This document shows, one piece after another, positions 10,030 through 22,797 of a stretch of 64,000 nucleotides of DNA. The first letter of the stretch is position 1. Each line of letters begins with the position of its first letter. The notes under the pieces are model-generated. The model was not told the origin of the DNA and made no database searches. It saw only the letters and a program-made list of their open reading frames with translations. This stretch comes from Miscanthus floridulus (Eukaryota > Streptophyta > Magnoliopsida > Poales > Poaceae). Made by a program: the position numbers and the translations under genes. Where the stretch lies: NCBI RefSeq assembly GCF_019320115.1, contig NC_089582.1:120759856-120823855 (forward strand). Reading direction: 5' to 3'.

Positions 10030-13000
10030 ATGTCGAGCTAGAGGTCATCTGTCGTGAGGGAGTCAGTGCTAGCTGCCTTCACTAAGAAGGGGTTTCTGCC
10101 ACCGAAGGAGGTGGCGCACTAGAGGGCTCTAGTGAGGGAGGATTTCCCACAACCTTAGGCCGGTGAGGTCGTTTCCTTCCTCGCCTTTCATGAGCATGGG
10201 TTAGGATACCCTATGCACTAGTTCCTGCACGGGCTCCTCAATGAGTGGGGCCTAGAGCTACAGCACCTCAATCTGACTGGGGTGCTGTATATCGCCGGCA
10301 TCGTCACTGTGTGCGAGGCCTTCCTTGGGATGGAGCCATACATGGACTTCATCCGATAGATGTTCTCTAGGTGAGCTTTGTCAGAGGGGAAGCCGCTCAT
10401 GATAGCGCCGGTGGGGGGTTTCGCGTTGCAGAAGAAACTAAGCATGTCGGGCTCGTACCCCATGTACACCCCTTGCGATTCCAATTGGGGGTGACATGGG
10501 GAATGGTTCTACATTAGGAACTCGACGAAGGCGCCATTCCTATCTTTCACCGGCAGGAGGCCGGAGAGGTAGGAGAGCTGGTCATGGGGCCCCACGAGCT
10601 GGTAGAAGAAGGTGGAGATTATCGAGGTGGAGCTCTAGAAGCTCGTGCGGCATGGCCTTGATGGGGTGCAGGTGTTCCACACCCTCTTCCACTGTTGTGT
10701 CGCTACGCTGGTGGAGAGGACGCGGCCGATGTGGAAGTACAATGGCCCGACGAACCCCAACCGTGCATCGCCGAAGGAGCTACCGAATGATGAGGTCTAG
10801 AGTCACCTTGATCGGGTGCTGCAACTGAGGCCTAAAGAGACCCATGATGGAAAGCTCATACCTCTCAATGCCGCAATGATGTCCAAACTTATATGCTCCC
10901 CTCTCTTTACTCTATGTTCTTTTCCCCTTTGCTCTCCTATTTTCTGATTTTGAGTCACCTGTTTCATAGGGACTCGGAGTTTACAAGTCCCGGTCACACC
11001 TTTCGAAGGGGCCAGAGTGCGTGGCCCGGTAGGCCACCTAGAAGGAGGCGGCGGTTGAGAGGAAGAAGAAGAAAGACAAGGAGCTTCGGCAGAAGCATGA
11101 GAAGGAGATGGAGATAGCCCAGCGTGTGCGGGCCAAGGAAAATAGTAGCGATGTTGAGTCAGAGCTCGAGGTGGAGGACCCCACAGAGGTGGGTGATGAC
11201 ATGATTTTCTCCGAGGAGGGCCGGGAGGTGCTGACGAAGCACGCCACGAGCTCAGACGCCGTTGGTGAATGAGAGGCGAAGCGAACGTGGTCACGGCGCC
11301 CTTCAGAGGCATCGCCAGCCTCACCCCCACCTGCTATGGGCACGGCAAGATAGGCCAAGCAGTCGAAAGAGCCAGCTCGCACCTGTGCGTCATCGGGGCC
11401 TGCGCCAGCATGTGACCCACAATGGGAGGATGCCTCACCAGCTACTCCAGTCAGCGTGCCCTGAGCTGAAGGTTGTGGTGATTCATGGGCTACGCAGGAG
11501 CTGGTTGGGTCGACTCCCCCCCCCCCCCCGGTTGAAGCGAGGGGCGTGGGTCGCGGCCTCAGAGCAGTCCTCACCCGGCAGGCTCATTGATGTTGGATCG
11601 GGGCTTCAAAACCCTATCGCTTCCGTCCTGGTATGCCTTCTTTGTTTCTTTTCGATCTCATTGTTGAGTTTTTTGGAGTGTGACTGACCTATACTTTTTT
11701 AACAGTGGCCAGATGATGATGGGGCTGAGCATCGCCCCAACTCCCATGCGGGAGGATTGGAGGCCCACCTTGCAGCACGCCGTGTCGAGTGGCGGGGAGA
11801 GCAGGGTGGCGGCAGTGGGTCCTTCCCTTCTGGGGGCAGCGCCCCTTGGGTTGGTCGCCAGTACGATGATAGCAACAGCGATGGTGTTGGTGGTGATCCC
11901 GGTGGTGATGGCAGAGGCCATGTCGGAGGTATCCCTTGCGGCCCCTCCTTTACCGGGTGAGGTGGAAGAGGAGAGGGAGAATGGGCTCCCTGCCTCACCA
12001 GGCGGAGGGCCACATGGCTCACCCTCATGGTTGGAGCTGGAGGTGCCGAGGAGAGATGTAGCCGGGCCAGAGCCAGAATGCCTGCCGGTGGCCCATGAAA
12101 TCGAGGTGGTGGAGATCCCCTCCGACGGTGAAGTAGGTGACGAGGTGGAGCTACCGGTGCCATTGTAGGAGCTGGCAGTGGTCCGATCATCGACTGGGCC
12201 CTCCAGTGGGTTTGGGGTGAGCCATAATCTAGTGTGGCCCTGGCCTGGTGACCCTAGGAAGGCTTGATTCATCCTCGGTGATAATGAGGATGTGGCGCTC
12301 TAGCATTTCCTAGGGGAGATCGAAGTGTCGATGGAGTCCGATCTCGCCCAAACCAGGGCGAGGCTTGAGGAGGCCTTGGAGCGGGTCAAGTCTATCCACT
12401 GGGCGGTTATGGTTGACCTGCCCCATGCTACAGAGGTAAGTTCTCTATGATTTGTTCTTGATTCCTTGGTTCCTTGCTGGTTGCTTCAGCGTGTTAGCTC
12501 CTTGCTTTGTAGGGCTTGGAGGGGATGTTGTGCCACAAGTCTCATTTCCTTCGGGAGGAGCACGCCTGAATGGCCAAGCTCAAGCACGAGCAAGAGTTCA
12601 CTCACCGTGTGTCCCAAGACCATGCGGCAGAGGTGACCGAGGCACGGATGGTGGGGTAGCTCGCGGTGGAGCGGGCGACCGTCGCCGAGCGAGGGCTTGA
12701 GGCAGCGAAGGTCCGTCGAGCAGAGACTGAGGCAACGCTGTAGAAGTCCCTGTCGGACATAGAGGTGGTGCTCCCAAGTGCACTGGAGACCCTAGAGATG
12801 GAGCGGAGGGCCCTAGAGTCAGAGCGAAAGGCCCGGTTGGAGGCTGACCAGGAAGTGCTCGCGCTTCGGGACTGGGTGATGGGGATGGAGGAGGCGAACG
12901 CCCAACTACATGAGCAGGTGACTCGGCAGGAGGAGGGACTCTCCATCCTCGAGAACACCCACCTCAATATGTACCTTTTCTGCTTTTGACATGTTGGCTT

Positions 13001-13635
13001 CTTTCTTTAGCTTGCTTCTGAGCTTGTCGCCCTTCTTCCAGAGCTAGGTGGAAAGGTGGAGTCATTGGAGTGGGACTTGGAGATGGCCAAGGCAATGATC
13101 GGGAGGAATGAGGAGGCGCTGGCCAAGTCCCTTGAAGAGTGACGTGCTTTCGAGGGGAAACTTGACTAGATACGCAATGTTGCCTAGCTTGTCGTCTCGG
13201 AGGTCTTCGGGTTGGTGCCAAGTACCAACATGCCTGTCATCTGGTTGGCAGAGGTTCTGAATGAGGTTCGGGCCCTCATCACCGATGGGTTGTTCTATGG
13301 GACGTCTGGGGTGTTGGCTTCGGTGGTGACATACCACCCGAACCTGGACTTCGCCACCATCTACAACAGGTATGCCGATGGGGAGAGCTTGCTGCCACAC
13401 ACCAAGTTAGTGGCCGAGCAAGTCTCCGCGCAGTGGGTGATGGATGCTCGTCGTGCGGACATGGACGAAGGCACATGTTAGGAGGACGTTACCTAGCCTG
13501 TGGAATGTGTGGCGCCTAGGTCGGAAGTGGACGTTGGCCCGCCTCTGACTGAGCCAAACGTTGTCCAGTCGGAGGACGAGCAGCCTCTACCCTCGCCGGT
13601 TGAGCCGGTAGCTGATGCCACCGGGGAGTCGTAGT
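10030..13635 (+). pseudogene. Antisense ORF of Tat element 1 (putative gypsy-type transposon family)
   Basis: It is encoded opposite to gag, between gag and the 3' LTR. The ATG at 10030 opens a frame readable through 10830, with blocks such as GEVVSFLAFHEHGLGYP and LNEWGLELQHLNLTGVL. These fit the 'putative gypsy type transposon' (Transposase_28-like) domain common in grass Tat elements. Downstream exons (about 11000-12970) encode acidic, Gly/Ser-rich and then long coiled-coil sequence rich in Glu, Ala and Arg. The last part (about 13210-13630) reads NMPVIWLAEVLNEVRAL and ends at tandem TAG codons. GT/AG boundaries are visible, for example the acceptor before 12514. There are many stops, mostly TAG. 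Function is unknown. Confidence 0.7.
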
Positions 13636-14330
13636 AGAGTTTTTAGAGTAAAAATATTGTAGCAGATGTAAAAGATAAAGTCATAGGGGAGCCCCCCATG
13701 TAAAGTGCTTTTGTGTATTCATGAATACAGTAACTTTGTTTCTGTGATGGAATTACTTCGTTTAGGGAAGCTTGTCCCGTCCGTTCCTTAGCATAACTTA
13801 GTTTTTTATTCTTTTCTTTTTTGCACCTGCCTGTTCGCACTGTAGGCTGCAAGCTTAAGAGGGCAAGCATGGCCCGCGAGGCTTAGCTGCTCATAGCCAT
13901 AGGTAGAGGCGAGGTGTGATCGGTTGAAATATTTAAAGCAAAGTTACGTAAGGTAATTAAAGGAATTGACTACTCTTTCATTCGAGAAAAAAGTGTATTT
14001 ATCATATGATAGTAAAAAAAGAGTGGTGGTATTGCACCCTCGTGGAGCCCCCAAGCAACCCAGGCCAAAAGTGTTTGGGTCGGGGCTCTTTATAGGAGCA
14101 AACATTGTAAAAATGGTAAGACCAAATTTTAGAGAAAGAAATGACATAGTTGTTCGCTGTTCCAAGTGTTGGTGAGAACGTTGTCGTTGTCATCCTTCAG
14201 TCGGTAGGTGTCCGGTCAGATCACCTCAGTCGCTATATGGGGACCTTTAGTCATCCGGATCCTTGCCCGCCTCACCCCCTTTTTTGGCTGCCGCCTCCTT
14301 GCCTTTTCCTTCCTTTGGCCCGTCGACCTA

Positions 14331-16009
14331 TCATAGAAAACGCTTGAGGAGCTCGTAGTCCTCATAGAGGTGCTTGACAAGGTAGGCGTGGTTGGTGCAT
14401 GGGCTCTCTATGAGCTCGTTGAAGTGGTTAGGCAGGCCCTGCTGGGGCTGCTTGCCTGTGTGATCAGCCACGGCGACCAATGCGGCATTGGCCGGTCGGT
14501 GCCGATCATTATTATTCTTTTTGCCCCTCTGCGTGGAGGGGCCCTCGTCCTGATCCTCACGCTTAGCCTTGACTTTGTCCTGGCCTCCGTTGAAAACTAC
14601 TCTGACTGCCTCCTCACCGAAGGTGTGGTTCATGGCGATGTCGAGCAGGTTGTGGGTGGTACAGGGCTTTAGGTAGCCAAGCTTGTGGATCAGGGACTCA
14701 TAAGTTGTCCTAGAGAGGAATGCGCTGATGAGATCCACATCAAGGACATTAGGAAGGGAGTTGCACCGCTTCGAGAACCTATAGATGTAATCCTGTAGGG
14801 ACTCATTGGGCTCCTGCTGGCAGCTCTTGTGGTCCTAGGAGTTCCTAGGGTGGACATACATCCCCTAGAAGTTCTCAACGAAGACCCTCTTGAGGTCCGC
14901 CCAGTCGTGGATGCTGTCGCATGGGAGGAATTTGAGCCAAGCTCGAACATGTTCCCCTACATAGATAGGGAGGTACTAAATGATGAAGTGGTCATTTTCT
15001 GCTCCACCGACTTAGTAGGCGAGCCGGAAGTCTTCAAGACATATACTTGGCGATGTTGCTAGGCGGTCGGAAGTGCTGTAGGAGCAACACTCTTTGGATG
15101 CGTTAGCCAAAGGCCCATGGTCCTAGGCCATCTGGGCTAGGACTCTGGTCGTTCGGCCAGTGACCACGCCTAGGTGCATTTCACCACTCCCCGCGATGGT
15201 TTGACCAGGGTCTGTGTCGCCTGCCCTCACTGCCACTCGATAGACGTCATCATCATGCTGAGCCCGATGCTAGTTGCTGATGATGCTATGAGCATCTTGG
15301 TTTGGCCCGAGCCGCTCACACACAGGGGGGCGGTGTGGAGCGACCACTAGGTCAAACTGTGGCGTGGTTGTGGCCTCCTACGCCATGCTTGGTGGCCATA
15401 GTGGTGAGCAGATGAAGCGATTCCCCCTAGTAGGGAGAGAGGCCATGAGTTAGTGTCATAATGCAGAGCTCTTCACCTGTTGAATGGCAGTGGTTTCCAC
15501 CAGTGCTCGGAGGTTCTGGTGGATCGCCTGTTCCTAAGTGTCGTTCGGCTTGGGAAGGCGGCAACAATGTTCTGGCCAGCCCGAGCGAACTATGGGGGAT
15601 CATTCCCCCCATCCTTGATGTTGCGCTAGACCTAGTGAGCGTGACCTCGGGCGCCACTCACCGGGTTACATGCACGGGGCGCAGCGTGGTGCGCTAAGCG
15701 CACCGGCACAGGTGGTGGCTGGTTCTACCGCCGTTGTCGTAGCTCCTCGCCATGCTCTTGTGCGAGTAGGAGGGCCCCCATAGGAGGGTCTAGAGGGGTG
15801 TGGGTCTATAAGGACTCCGCTACCACCGATGGCTGTCCTAGAGCATCTGCCATAGCACACTCCCGAGACGAATGGTGGCTAGATGCCATGTCGCCGATGC
15901 TAGAGCCATCACTCTCAACCTCGTTATCTATGAGTTCATAGAAATAGGTGGGAGCATAGCTCGCCATCCCCATGAATTTAGATGTGAGAGGAGGTGGTGG
16001 TGACAGCAT
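14331..16009 (-). pseudogene. Gag of Tat element 1
   Basis: The start region near 16009 (MGMASYAPTYFYEL, ESDGSSIGDMASS) matches the equivalent place in Tat 2 at about 47310. The C-terminal part at 14331-14738 reads SAFLSRTTYESLIHKLGYLKP and ends with a short PCTNHAYLVKHLYEDYELL block. That block resembles a degenerate zinc-knuckle region in which the Cys/His spacing is only partly kept. Stops break the middle. Just beyond the C-terminus the sequence jumps to the end of pol: the deletion junction is at about 14243. Confidence 0.75.
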
Positions 16010-16500
16010 TTTTCAGAGTCCTCGGGCATATGCATCCGTAGGGGACATGAGGCCATTGGGGAACCGGTCATACGGTGGTTGCAGTGCGGTCAACGCGGTC
16101 CCTTCGAATAATCGGTGGAAGATAGTAAATAGCACGTAAATAACGGTATGTACATTACAAACAGTGGGGTTTTAGCAGAGTGTTTGCTCGGAGTGAAGCA
16201 TAGGCGCCTTGTCATTGAGGTCGTTGGGTGTCCTAGAGCCGATGGAGGGCGCCCCTCCGACAGCCGCCGGGATGGATGCCTCCTCACTAGGTGTAGTACA
16301 CTAAGCCGGTCGACGATGAAATCTTGGCTTTCAAAGAGAAAGGCCTAGGATGGCTCGAATATGGGTAGAGCCCACATCCCAACTGGTGGGAGTGCAAGAA
16401 ATCCAGCGAGCCAAAGCGAGTCATATCGCTCAAGCCCTCCATGGTGAAGATGGTGGAAAAGTGGGCCATCCGATGACCAAAAGTGTGAACGTACAGTGTC

Positions 16501-16521
16501 CTCCCCATGGATGGCGCCAAC
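16501..16521 (-). other. Primer binding site of Tat element 1
   Basis: On the minus strand, just after the 5' LTR, the sequence reads TTGGCGCCATCCATGGGG. This is close to the TGGCGCC-type primer site of Tat/Athila elements. The matching site in Tat 2 at 47838-47857 reads TTGGCGCTGTCCGTGGGG. Confidence 0.75.
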
Positions 16522-17753
16522 TATCGGTGCAGAAAGTGACCAATATGTAAATATTTGTAGTTTTGCCATACGTTGTGATCGGATATTGCCTAGCACTCAA
16601 TGACATAGGGTTTATATTAGTTCAAGCAATGTGCCCTACGTCTAGTTTGAGTCGGTCGGTGACTTTATTCCTGAGCCTAGGTGCTTGAAGTTTGTTGTAG
16701 GGTTACAAATGGAAGGGAGAAAGATGGGGGTGCAAGAGGTCCGGTCAGACTCTGGTCTGATGGGCCAAGAGTGATGGAACTCCACTATGTGCTAAGTGTT
16801 TGAGCATGTGCTCTATGTAGCTTTAGAGTGTCTAAAGCTACAGAGGGTCAATCAATGTAAGTGAACTGAGGGATACATCTGTTGGGAGAGAGTGCATCCC
16901 CTTTTATAGATGAAGGGGATGACCTTACAAGTGAGAGAGAGAGATAGTACGCATGCTACTAAGTCTTGTTGCCCACGCCGTTGGGTACAAGATGATGGTA
17001 GGCACCCATAACACTGTTGTTGTCAGACACATGTGGGAGGTTTTACTGTATTCACCATGTATGGTAGATGATGGTGCCCAGAATACTGTTGATGTCCAGA
17101 GGCATGTGGGGGAGCCTTATCATGTTTGTCTTTTATGGGAGTTGATGGCGCCCACAACACTATAGGGCAAATGTTGGCGCTCACAAGACTACTTGGGTTC
17201 TAACAAGCCAGGAAGGTTGTAGGGTACACTTCTAACATGCCTTGTTGGTACTATCCTATAGGTGTATAGGGTATGGTCCTTGGTATTACGGTTGACTTAA
17301 GTGCCCTGTCTTACTTTCTCCGTCCATTTCTTGGTCCTCACCGAGCGGCCCCCCCCGGTCGATTGGTCACAGTCGGCTCTAATTGTGCTAGTCGGAGAGG
17401 AGCTGTAAGTAGGGGTTCGGTGCATCCTCGGTCGGAGATGCGGGTTGGAGTCGGAAGTGGTGTTTGGTCAGGCTTTCCAATAGGAGACGCCATCTAGAGG
17501 CATGCCAGAGTCAGAAGCGAGCATTGTTCCTCCTTAGCGAGGCCTTCCGATCGGAGAGGAGGGCCAGAGTCGGAAGTGGGCACCGTTCCTCCTCGGCCTA
17601 GCCTTTCGGTCAGAGATTGGATCGCCCTTCTGGCCTATCATTTAGGTATTTGGGCTGGCCCAGGAGTTGCATGTTGTTCGCAACATTATCTGCTTGGCCG
17701 AGCCTTTGTTTAGGAAGCCGGTCCATGAGGGACCCTGGTTTATGAACCCGATA
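16522..17753 (-). repeat. 5' LTR of Tat element 1
   Basis: It runs from TATCGGTGCAG (the canonical TG mutated to TA) to AACCCGATA and is followed directly by the GAAGG duplication. It aligns end to end with the LTR at 6770-8000. Confidence 0.88.
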
Positions 17754-20039
17754 GAAGGCAAATGAAAGGTTTGGCACACATGAGGTTACATGCTTTGACC
17801 ATGCCACATGGACTTATCAGGTCAAGCATAGGGGCAGTACAATGTCTGATGGTGAGGTCTAAGAGTCGAGGATGCATGTGGTTATCCTCCAAGATTTCAA
17901 ATGCACTTGTGGTAAACCAAGGCAGTACCACTTTCTATATTCCCACTTAGTGGCAATAGCTAGACATCGCAACTATAATATCGAGAGCAGGATACCTCCC
18001 GAGTTCAGTGTTGACATGCTTCTACACACATGGAGCCCCTGCTTCGTGCCTTTCCAGGACCCTAGAGAGTGGCCTCCATATGTTGGGCCAAACTACATTA
18101 CGGATCCAACTTACCATTGGAACAAGCGTGGATCAAGGAAGAGGATGAGGCACATGATGGTTATGGATCAAATACCAAGAAGAACGAGGCGTGGGAGAGG
18201 AACCCCATTTCTTACTGACCCCGAGCAGTATGAGTGCAGCAAGTGTGGTAGACTTGGCCACAATTCACGAAGTTGCCATTGGCAGATTAGTGAGGTGCGA
18301 CTATTGATTGTTTTCATTATTTCATATTTGTCGTATTCATTTAATTAATTATGCATGTATGAATTTATGCATGTAATTATGTCAATGACTTGTACATTTC
18401 TAAGTTCATGTTTCATTGTATATTGAATTTCTAATTCATTGACTTTTTATGTAGGATGGCGCAATTCCACCTGCTCGACCTGACGTACGAGGAGACCCAC
18501 CGAGGACGTCTCATAGCGGAGGGGTGGGTAATAATCTATATGTTTTGTTTAAATTTTGTTGAGCGTACATGTGTTCATGAAGTAACAGGAGACTATGTTT
18601 TATTCCATGCAGGACTTTCTGCTCCTTTATCCTAGAACCCACAATGGGTTCTTGGACATGCAGCACATCGATAGGTACACTCCTTTCCTACAAAGAGCTG
18701 GCCTGGATGTCATCTCTTTTTAGGTTCATCGTGGGTTGCCTAAGTTCAACTCAGCGGCCATAACTATGTTGGTTGACAGGTATTATCTTTAATCATTGCC
18801 TCCATTCATGGCCATTTGTTCATGTGCTTGCCTTTTTGACATGTAATCTTACTTTGTCTAAAATGTAGGTGGTGGCCGGAGACTCACATCTTCCACCTAC
18901 CTTTCGAGGAGATGACAGTCACGCTCTAGGACTGTCAGAAGATGCTAGGCCTGAGGATTCACAGCAACGCAGTCACTGGGCTATGCAAGTTAGAAGGCTA
19001 GAGAGCATGAGTGGAGGCCTTCCTTGGGCATGACATTGGCGAGCAAGGGGCTCACACTTCTAGAGTTCTCATCTCCTCGCTCTGGCAAGAGTTCGCATAG
19101 TGTCCCGAGGAGGTAGATGAGGAGATAGTTGGGTACTACTGCAGGGCAAGGTTCCTACACCTATATTTCTATGTTCTCTTCCCTGATGCCATGGGTGACA
19201 CTACATCCTAGATGTGGGTCCACTGCCTCAGTGACTAGGACCAGGCAGGTCAGTATAACTGGGGCTCTGCAGTCTTGGGTTCTCTTTATCAATAGGTTTG
19301 CGAGGGGTGTTGTTAGACTTCGTCCACAACGTCACTTGGTGGATGCATGTACCTACTTCAGTTGTGGATGTGGGCTCATCTACCAGTTGGCCGTCATGAG
19401 GTCTTGGCTCCTCGAGAGTGGTTCCTAGGTAATGGAAACGGGGATCCCGATCTTTTGTCACGTAGAGGTAACTATCGTTGTGGCGGAGAATGACATACCG
19501 ATCCGGCTTCAGATCAAAAGATCAAACCCTATAATCTTAGCACCATAACTCCTCTGGTTATCAACCGAGACATGGATCCGGTTGACCTCACCAAGAAGGC
19601 TAATCCTTGCCTATGCAATGAAGAACACCAGCAAGAACAAGAAAGAAAGCAACCAAATTGCAGATAAATGATTAATCTCATAAAGTTGGGGTCACACATT
19701 TTTTGATGAACGGCAAAACTATTCTTGATAGATTAATCTAAGTAAAACCCAAAACCTAATGATGGTGGTGGCATATGATTATAAAGGTCTTAGGGTCATT
19801 GCCTACCCTGGATGTGCCCCCTAATGGGCCCAAACACGATACACGGTCCAACGGATCAAAAGACGGTGTCGCAGCAACCTGGCAGATTCTAGATGCTGAA
19901 TTGTTTCAATGATTCCCATTGATTCTAAAGGGCTTTTGATGTGAGACCACTTGGATTGTCTTCCTTATCAAACTAGCTTTCCAACCATATATGGGTCATC
20001 AAAAACGGAGTCCAGATGCATCCTAGGGGACCAGTTTAT

Positions 20040-20220
20040 GGAAGACTGGTCCTAGAGGCCAAGGCAGACTCGAACTTGAGTTGCTTTGGGCCTCCACCTC
20101 GGGGACTCAAACCAAATTTGCCTCGGGCCTCCTTCTTGACTTGGACACCCTTGCTGGCCTCCTACCCCTCCATACCATGTGCCAAACATGGTCATATACA
20201 CGGATGTCATGTCCTCATCA
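20040..20220 (-). repeat. Left direct repeat (LTR portion) of the gag-only element
   Basis: From GAAGACTGGTCC to GTCCTCATCA it matches 22617-22797 with few differences. The left LTR continues further left to about 19455, without a counterpart on the right. Confidence 0.8.
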
Positions 20221-20239
20221 TCCTCCCCTTCTTGACGAA

Positions 20240-21522
20240 AAGGCGTCCTCGGCGTCGATTGTGCTTGAAACTGATCCTGCACAACATAAAGGAGAACGGG
20301 GTTGCAAAGACAAAGGGAACTTAAATAATTGTGAGAAGGAACATGACCATTTTTCCAAGTTTCTAGCATGTCATCTTGCATAAAAATTTTAGTAAGCATG
20401 TAGACTCCATGATCCAAACATACATGATGTATGTCAACACTATTCGGTAAAAGATTAGAACTAACCAAAGACAATGCAAGAATAGATGGTCTAGTAGACA
20501 AAGGTAGCAACCAACAATGCTCCCCTTCTTGGAAGTGAACTTGTTTCTTTGAGGAACATGAGAAAATGTTTGTATTATTATGACTACCCTCTAAACGATC
20601 ATAATCTTGTACAACAAAAGGAAAATTCATATTACTACGAATGTATACTCAATGTATCATATATTGCCCCTTGTTGTTATATTTGCCAATAACATGATAT
20701 GTGTGTTTAGAAAACCAAGGCAAATCAGCATATTTAAAAAGGCTCTCCTCCACACAATCTAGGTTACACAAAATCATCAAATTCAATGTAACACAAAGTA
20801 TGTAAAGAAGACAACAATTTAAACTCATTAGTTTTAGTAGCAATATGAATAACATGTTTATTTTTAGCACAAGTGACTAGTTCCAAAACATGTAAAACTA
20901 AAGCATCATCAACCAATTCATCTTTATCATAAGGAACTTCAAGCAAATTATCATGGGACAGAGATAAATCAAGAGAGGGTTCCACTAACAATTGCTCTAT
21001 GATAGCATGGTTTGTGGAAAATTTTAGTACATTAAAACAATTCTCACCTTCTGTGAGTGTAGCACCATGGGCATTACCTATATTCTCAGCAGGAGTAATA
21101 GGTGTATTATGAAGTGATGGTTCTGAATTTGCATATGAGGTTGTGAGCTCATCATTTTCTTCCATGTCATCCTCTCACTTATGGACATTATCCTGCAGAA
21201 GGTTAGTCATAGCAAGAGGAATAACAATAGACTCTTCCTCTAAATGGTGTACCTTAGCATATGAAGTCAAAATAGGAGGTGGATTAATAAAGGTTTCTTG
21301 CATAAGGAGTTTCATATCATTCCAAGTTTGTGGTTTATCAAAAGGATCTAAAGACTCCCACCAAGATAAAGTAGAATGTCGCAAAACACTAGCTGCATTT
21401 TTTACCTTCCTCCTTGAACACATAAAGCGAGTAGCAAATATGTTATCTATGGCAATGTCCCACTCCATGTACTCATCAGCACCTATACCATCATAAGTCG
21501 GTGGATACGAACAACCTGTCAT
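20240..21522 (-). pseudogene. Degraded gag of the gag-only retroelement
   Basis: The 5' part (21175-21522) reads EYMEWDIAIDNIFATRF, then WWESLDPFDKPQTWNDM and LLMQETFINPP, the retrotransposon-gag capsid pattern. A second frame (20764-21165) begins MEENDELTTSYANSEPSLHN and is acidic. A third (about 20240-20630) ends in acidic QEGEDDEDM next to the polypurine tract. The pieces are in different frames, so stops or shifts are present. No enzymatic domain follows; mobility would need another element's proteins. Confidence 0.65.
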
Positions 21523-22616
21523 TGTTAGAAGACAACAAAAGACAACACAAAAGTATTATCCCTATCAAATAACTATGTGGTTATAGTGGTGTCACTTTTC
21601 ACCACAAGTGGAAGCGTCTTACCAAGCTCTTACAAAGTTCTTACCAACACAAGCAGTGGGCGGTACAACCGGTGGTTGGTTCGTGATACCTGTGATGCAG
21701 TGGTACCGAGATTGTAAGGCCCTTTTTCTGTACTGATCTGAAGAGTTTATGGAGCTTGAAAGACACACAAAGAATAATATGTATATTTGGCATACAAGTC
21801 AGTAACAGAAAGTAATGCTGAATTATAGTCCAAAGTACTTGTTCTCGTTGTTGGTCTAAAATGTTTCAAGTACCAGGTGTGTGACAAATAAGTATGGTGG
21901 ATAGCAAGGTGATAGGTGTGTGAAAAACAAGTATGGTGGATAGCAATAGCAACACAAATAAGGAACAAGACAGCACACACTAACACAACTCACTTTGGCC
22001 TTCTCTAAGTGCTCCTCTAGATATTGTTCCTCTTTTGTCCCTCTCTTTTTTCTATTTTTTGTGCTGTCATTGTTTTTTTGGGAAATTTTGACTTTTTATT
22101 TTTATTTTTTTTATATTTTTCCTTCACTTAGGAGCATAAAAGAATTAACCACAAAAAATATGAGCTTAAACAAGTGAAAGATGTGTCATGTGGAAATTTC
22201 AGAAGACGTGCTCAAAATCGACAAAAAGCTTGTGACCACGAAAAGAAGATCTTGTGACTAGTTCTTGATCAAATTAAATTTTTGGACCCCAATAGAGCGG
22301 GGGATGGACGGATCTGAATTTTTTTTCTGATCGATTTTGATATATGGAACGTCGAAATCCAAGTTCTTATGCGAAAACTAGACCAGTTTTAAGAATTGGC
22401 TCCGAATTAGAGGACAAAACGGGAACAATGTGCGCAAAATTAGTCACGACAGCAAGGATTTGATGGAAACAATGGGGAAAAACACACGAATTGGACTCTA
22501 ACATGACCTAACCAGCAACAAGACCTCGACTAGGACACAAACTCAACACGACGGACTCTAAAACCAAAATATGCAAAGGCTATGGCATGGAAGGTTCTAG
22601 GACAGGAAAAAAAACA

Positions 22617-22797
22617 TGGTAGACTGGTCCTGGAGGCCGAGGCAGACTCGAACTTGAGTTGCTTTGGGCCTCCACCTTGGGACTCGAACCAAATTAGCCT
22701 CGAGCCTCCTTCTTGACTTGGACACCCTTGCTGGCCTCCTACCCCTCCATACCATGCGCCAAACATGGTCATATGCATGGGTGTCATGTCCTCATCA
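22617..22797 (-). repeat. Right direct repeat (truncated LTR) of the gag-only element
   Basis: It matches 20040-20220. Similarity stops abruptly at about 22614, where unrelated internal sequence begins, indicating a deletion that removed most of this LTR. Confidence 0.78.

Larger units (their letters stand above)
6770..17753 (-). mobile_element. Tat element 1: Ty3/gypsy LTR retrotransposon, pol deleted, antisense ORF kept
   Basis: Two ~1.23-kb LTRs (6770-8000 and 16522-17753) flank an 8.5-kb interior, and GAAGG is duplicated on both sides (6765-6769, 17754-17758). The element reads on the minus strand: 5' LTR at right, a TGGCGCC-type primer site next to it, gag, then an oppositely oriented ORF, tandem repeats, a G-rich tract and the 3' LTR. 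Compared with Tat element 2, about 4 kb from protease through most of integrase is missing at about 14243. It inserted into a transposase exon. The two LTRs differ at many positions, mostly transitions, so it is old. Confidence 0.9.
4432..18296 (+). pseudogene. mudrA-like MULE transposase, interrupted by Tat element 1
   Basis: This is the transposase of the host MULE, a nuclear DDE enzyme that would cut and join the element ends. Coding is at 4432-6769 and resumes at 17754. An N-terminal region leads into the MuDR DNA-binding domain (about 5380-5600, with VFKDFPTLKRWLEAF and CPWRVCA). The MULE DDE core runs about 6050-6770, with IDGTF and IISDRH carrying the first two acidic residues and MESFN further on. 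A SWIM-type CTCG...YSH zinc motif (about 17900-17960) and a CCHC knuckle (CSKCGRLGHNSRSC, about 18236-18280) complete the protein. An intron with acceptor at about 5060 and a 3' intron starting about 18297 are visible. Defects: about ten in-frame stops, mostly TAG; a 97-bp tandem duplication; the Tat insertion; and a SWIM Cys changed to Tyr. The reading frame matches again across the Tat insertion once one GAAGG copy is discounted. Confidence 0.85.
19440..22797 (-). mobile_element. Gag-only LTR retroelement inside the main PMD exon
   Basis: PMD coding stops at about 19440 and resumes near 22802 (the WAYLWDQV block). Near the ends, 20040-20220 and 22617-22797 are direct repeats of about 181 bp, the distal parts of two LTRs ending TCCTCATCA. 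On the minus strand a purine-rich tract (GAAGGGGAGGA) sits just inside the left LTR, giving minus orientation. The left LTR is probably about 760 bp, and the right one is truncated to 181 bp. A Ty3-type gag frame is present, but no protease, reverse transcriptase or integrase. I could not identify a target duplication, so the left edge is approximate. Confidence 0.7.
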
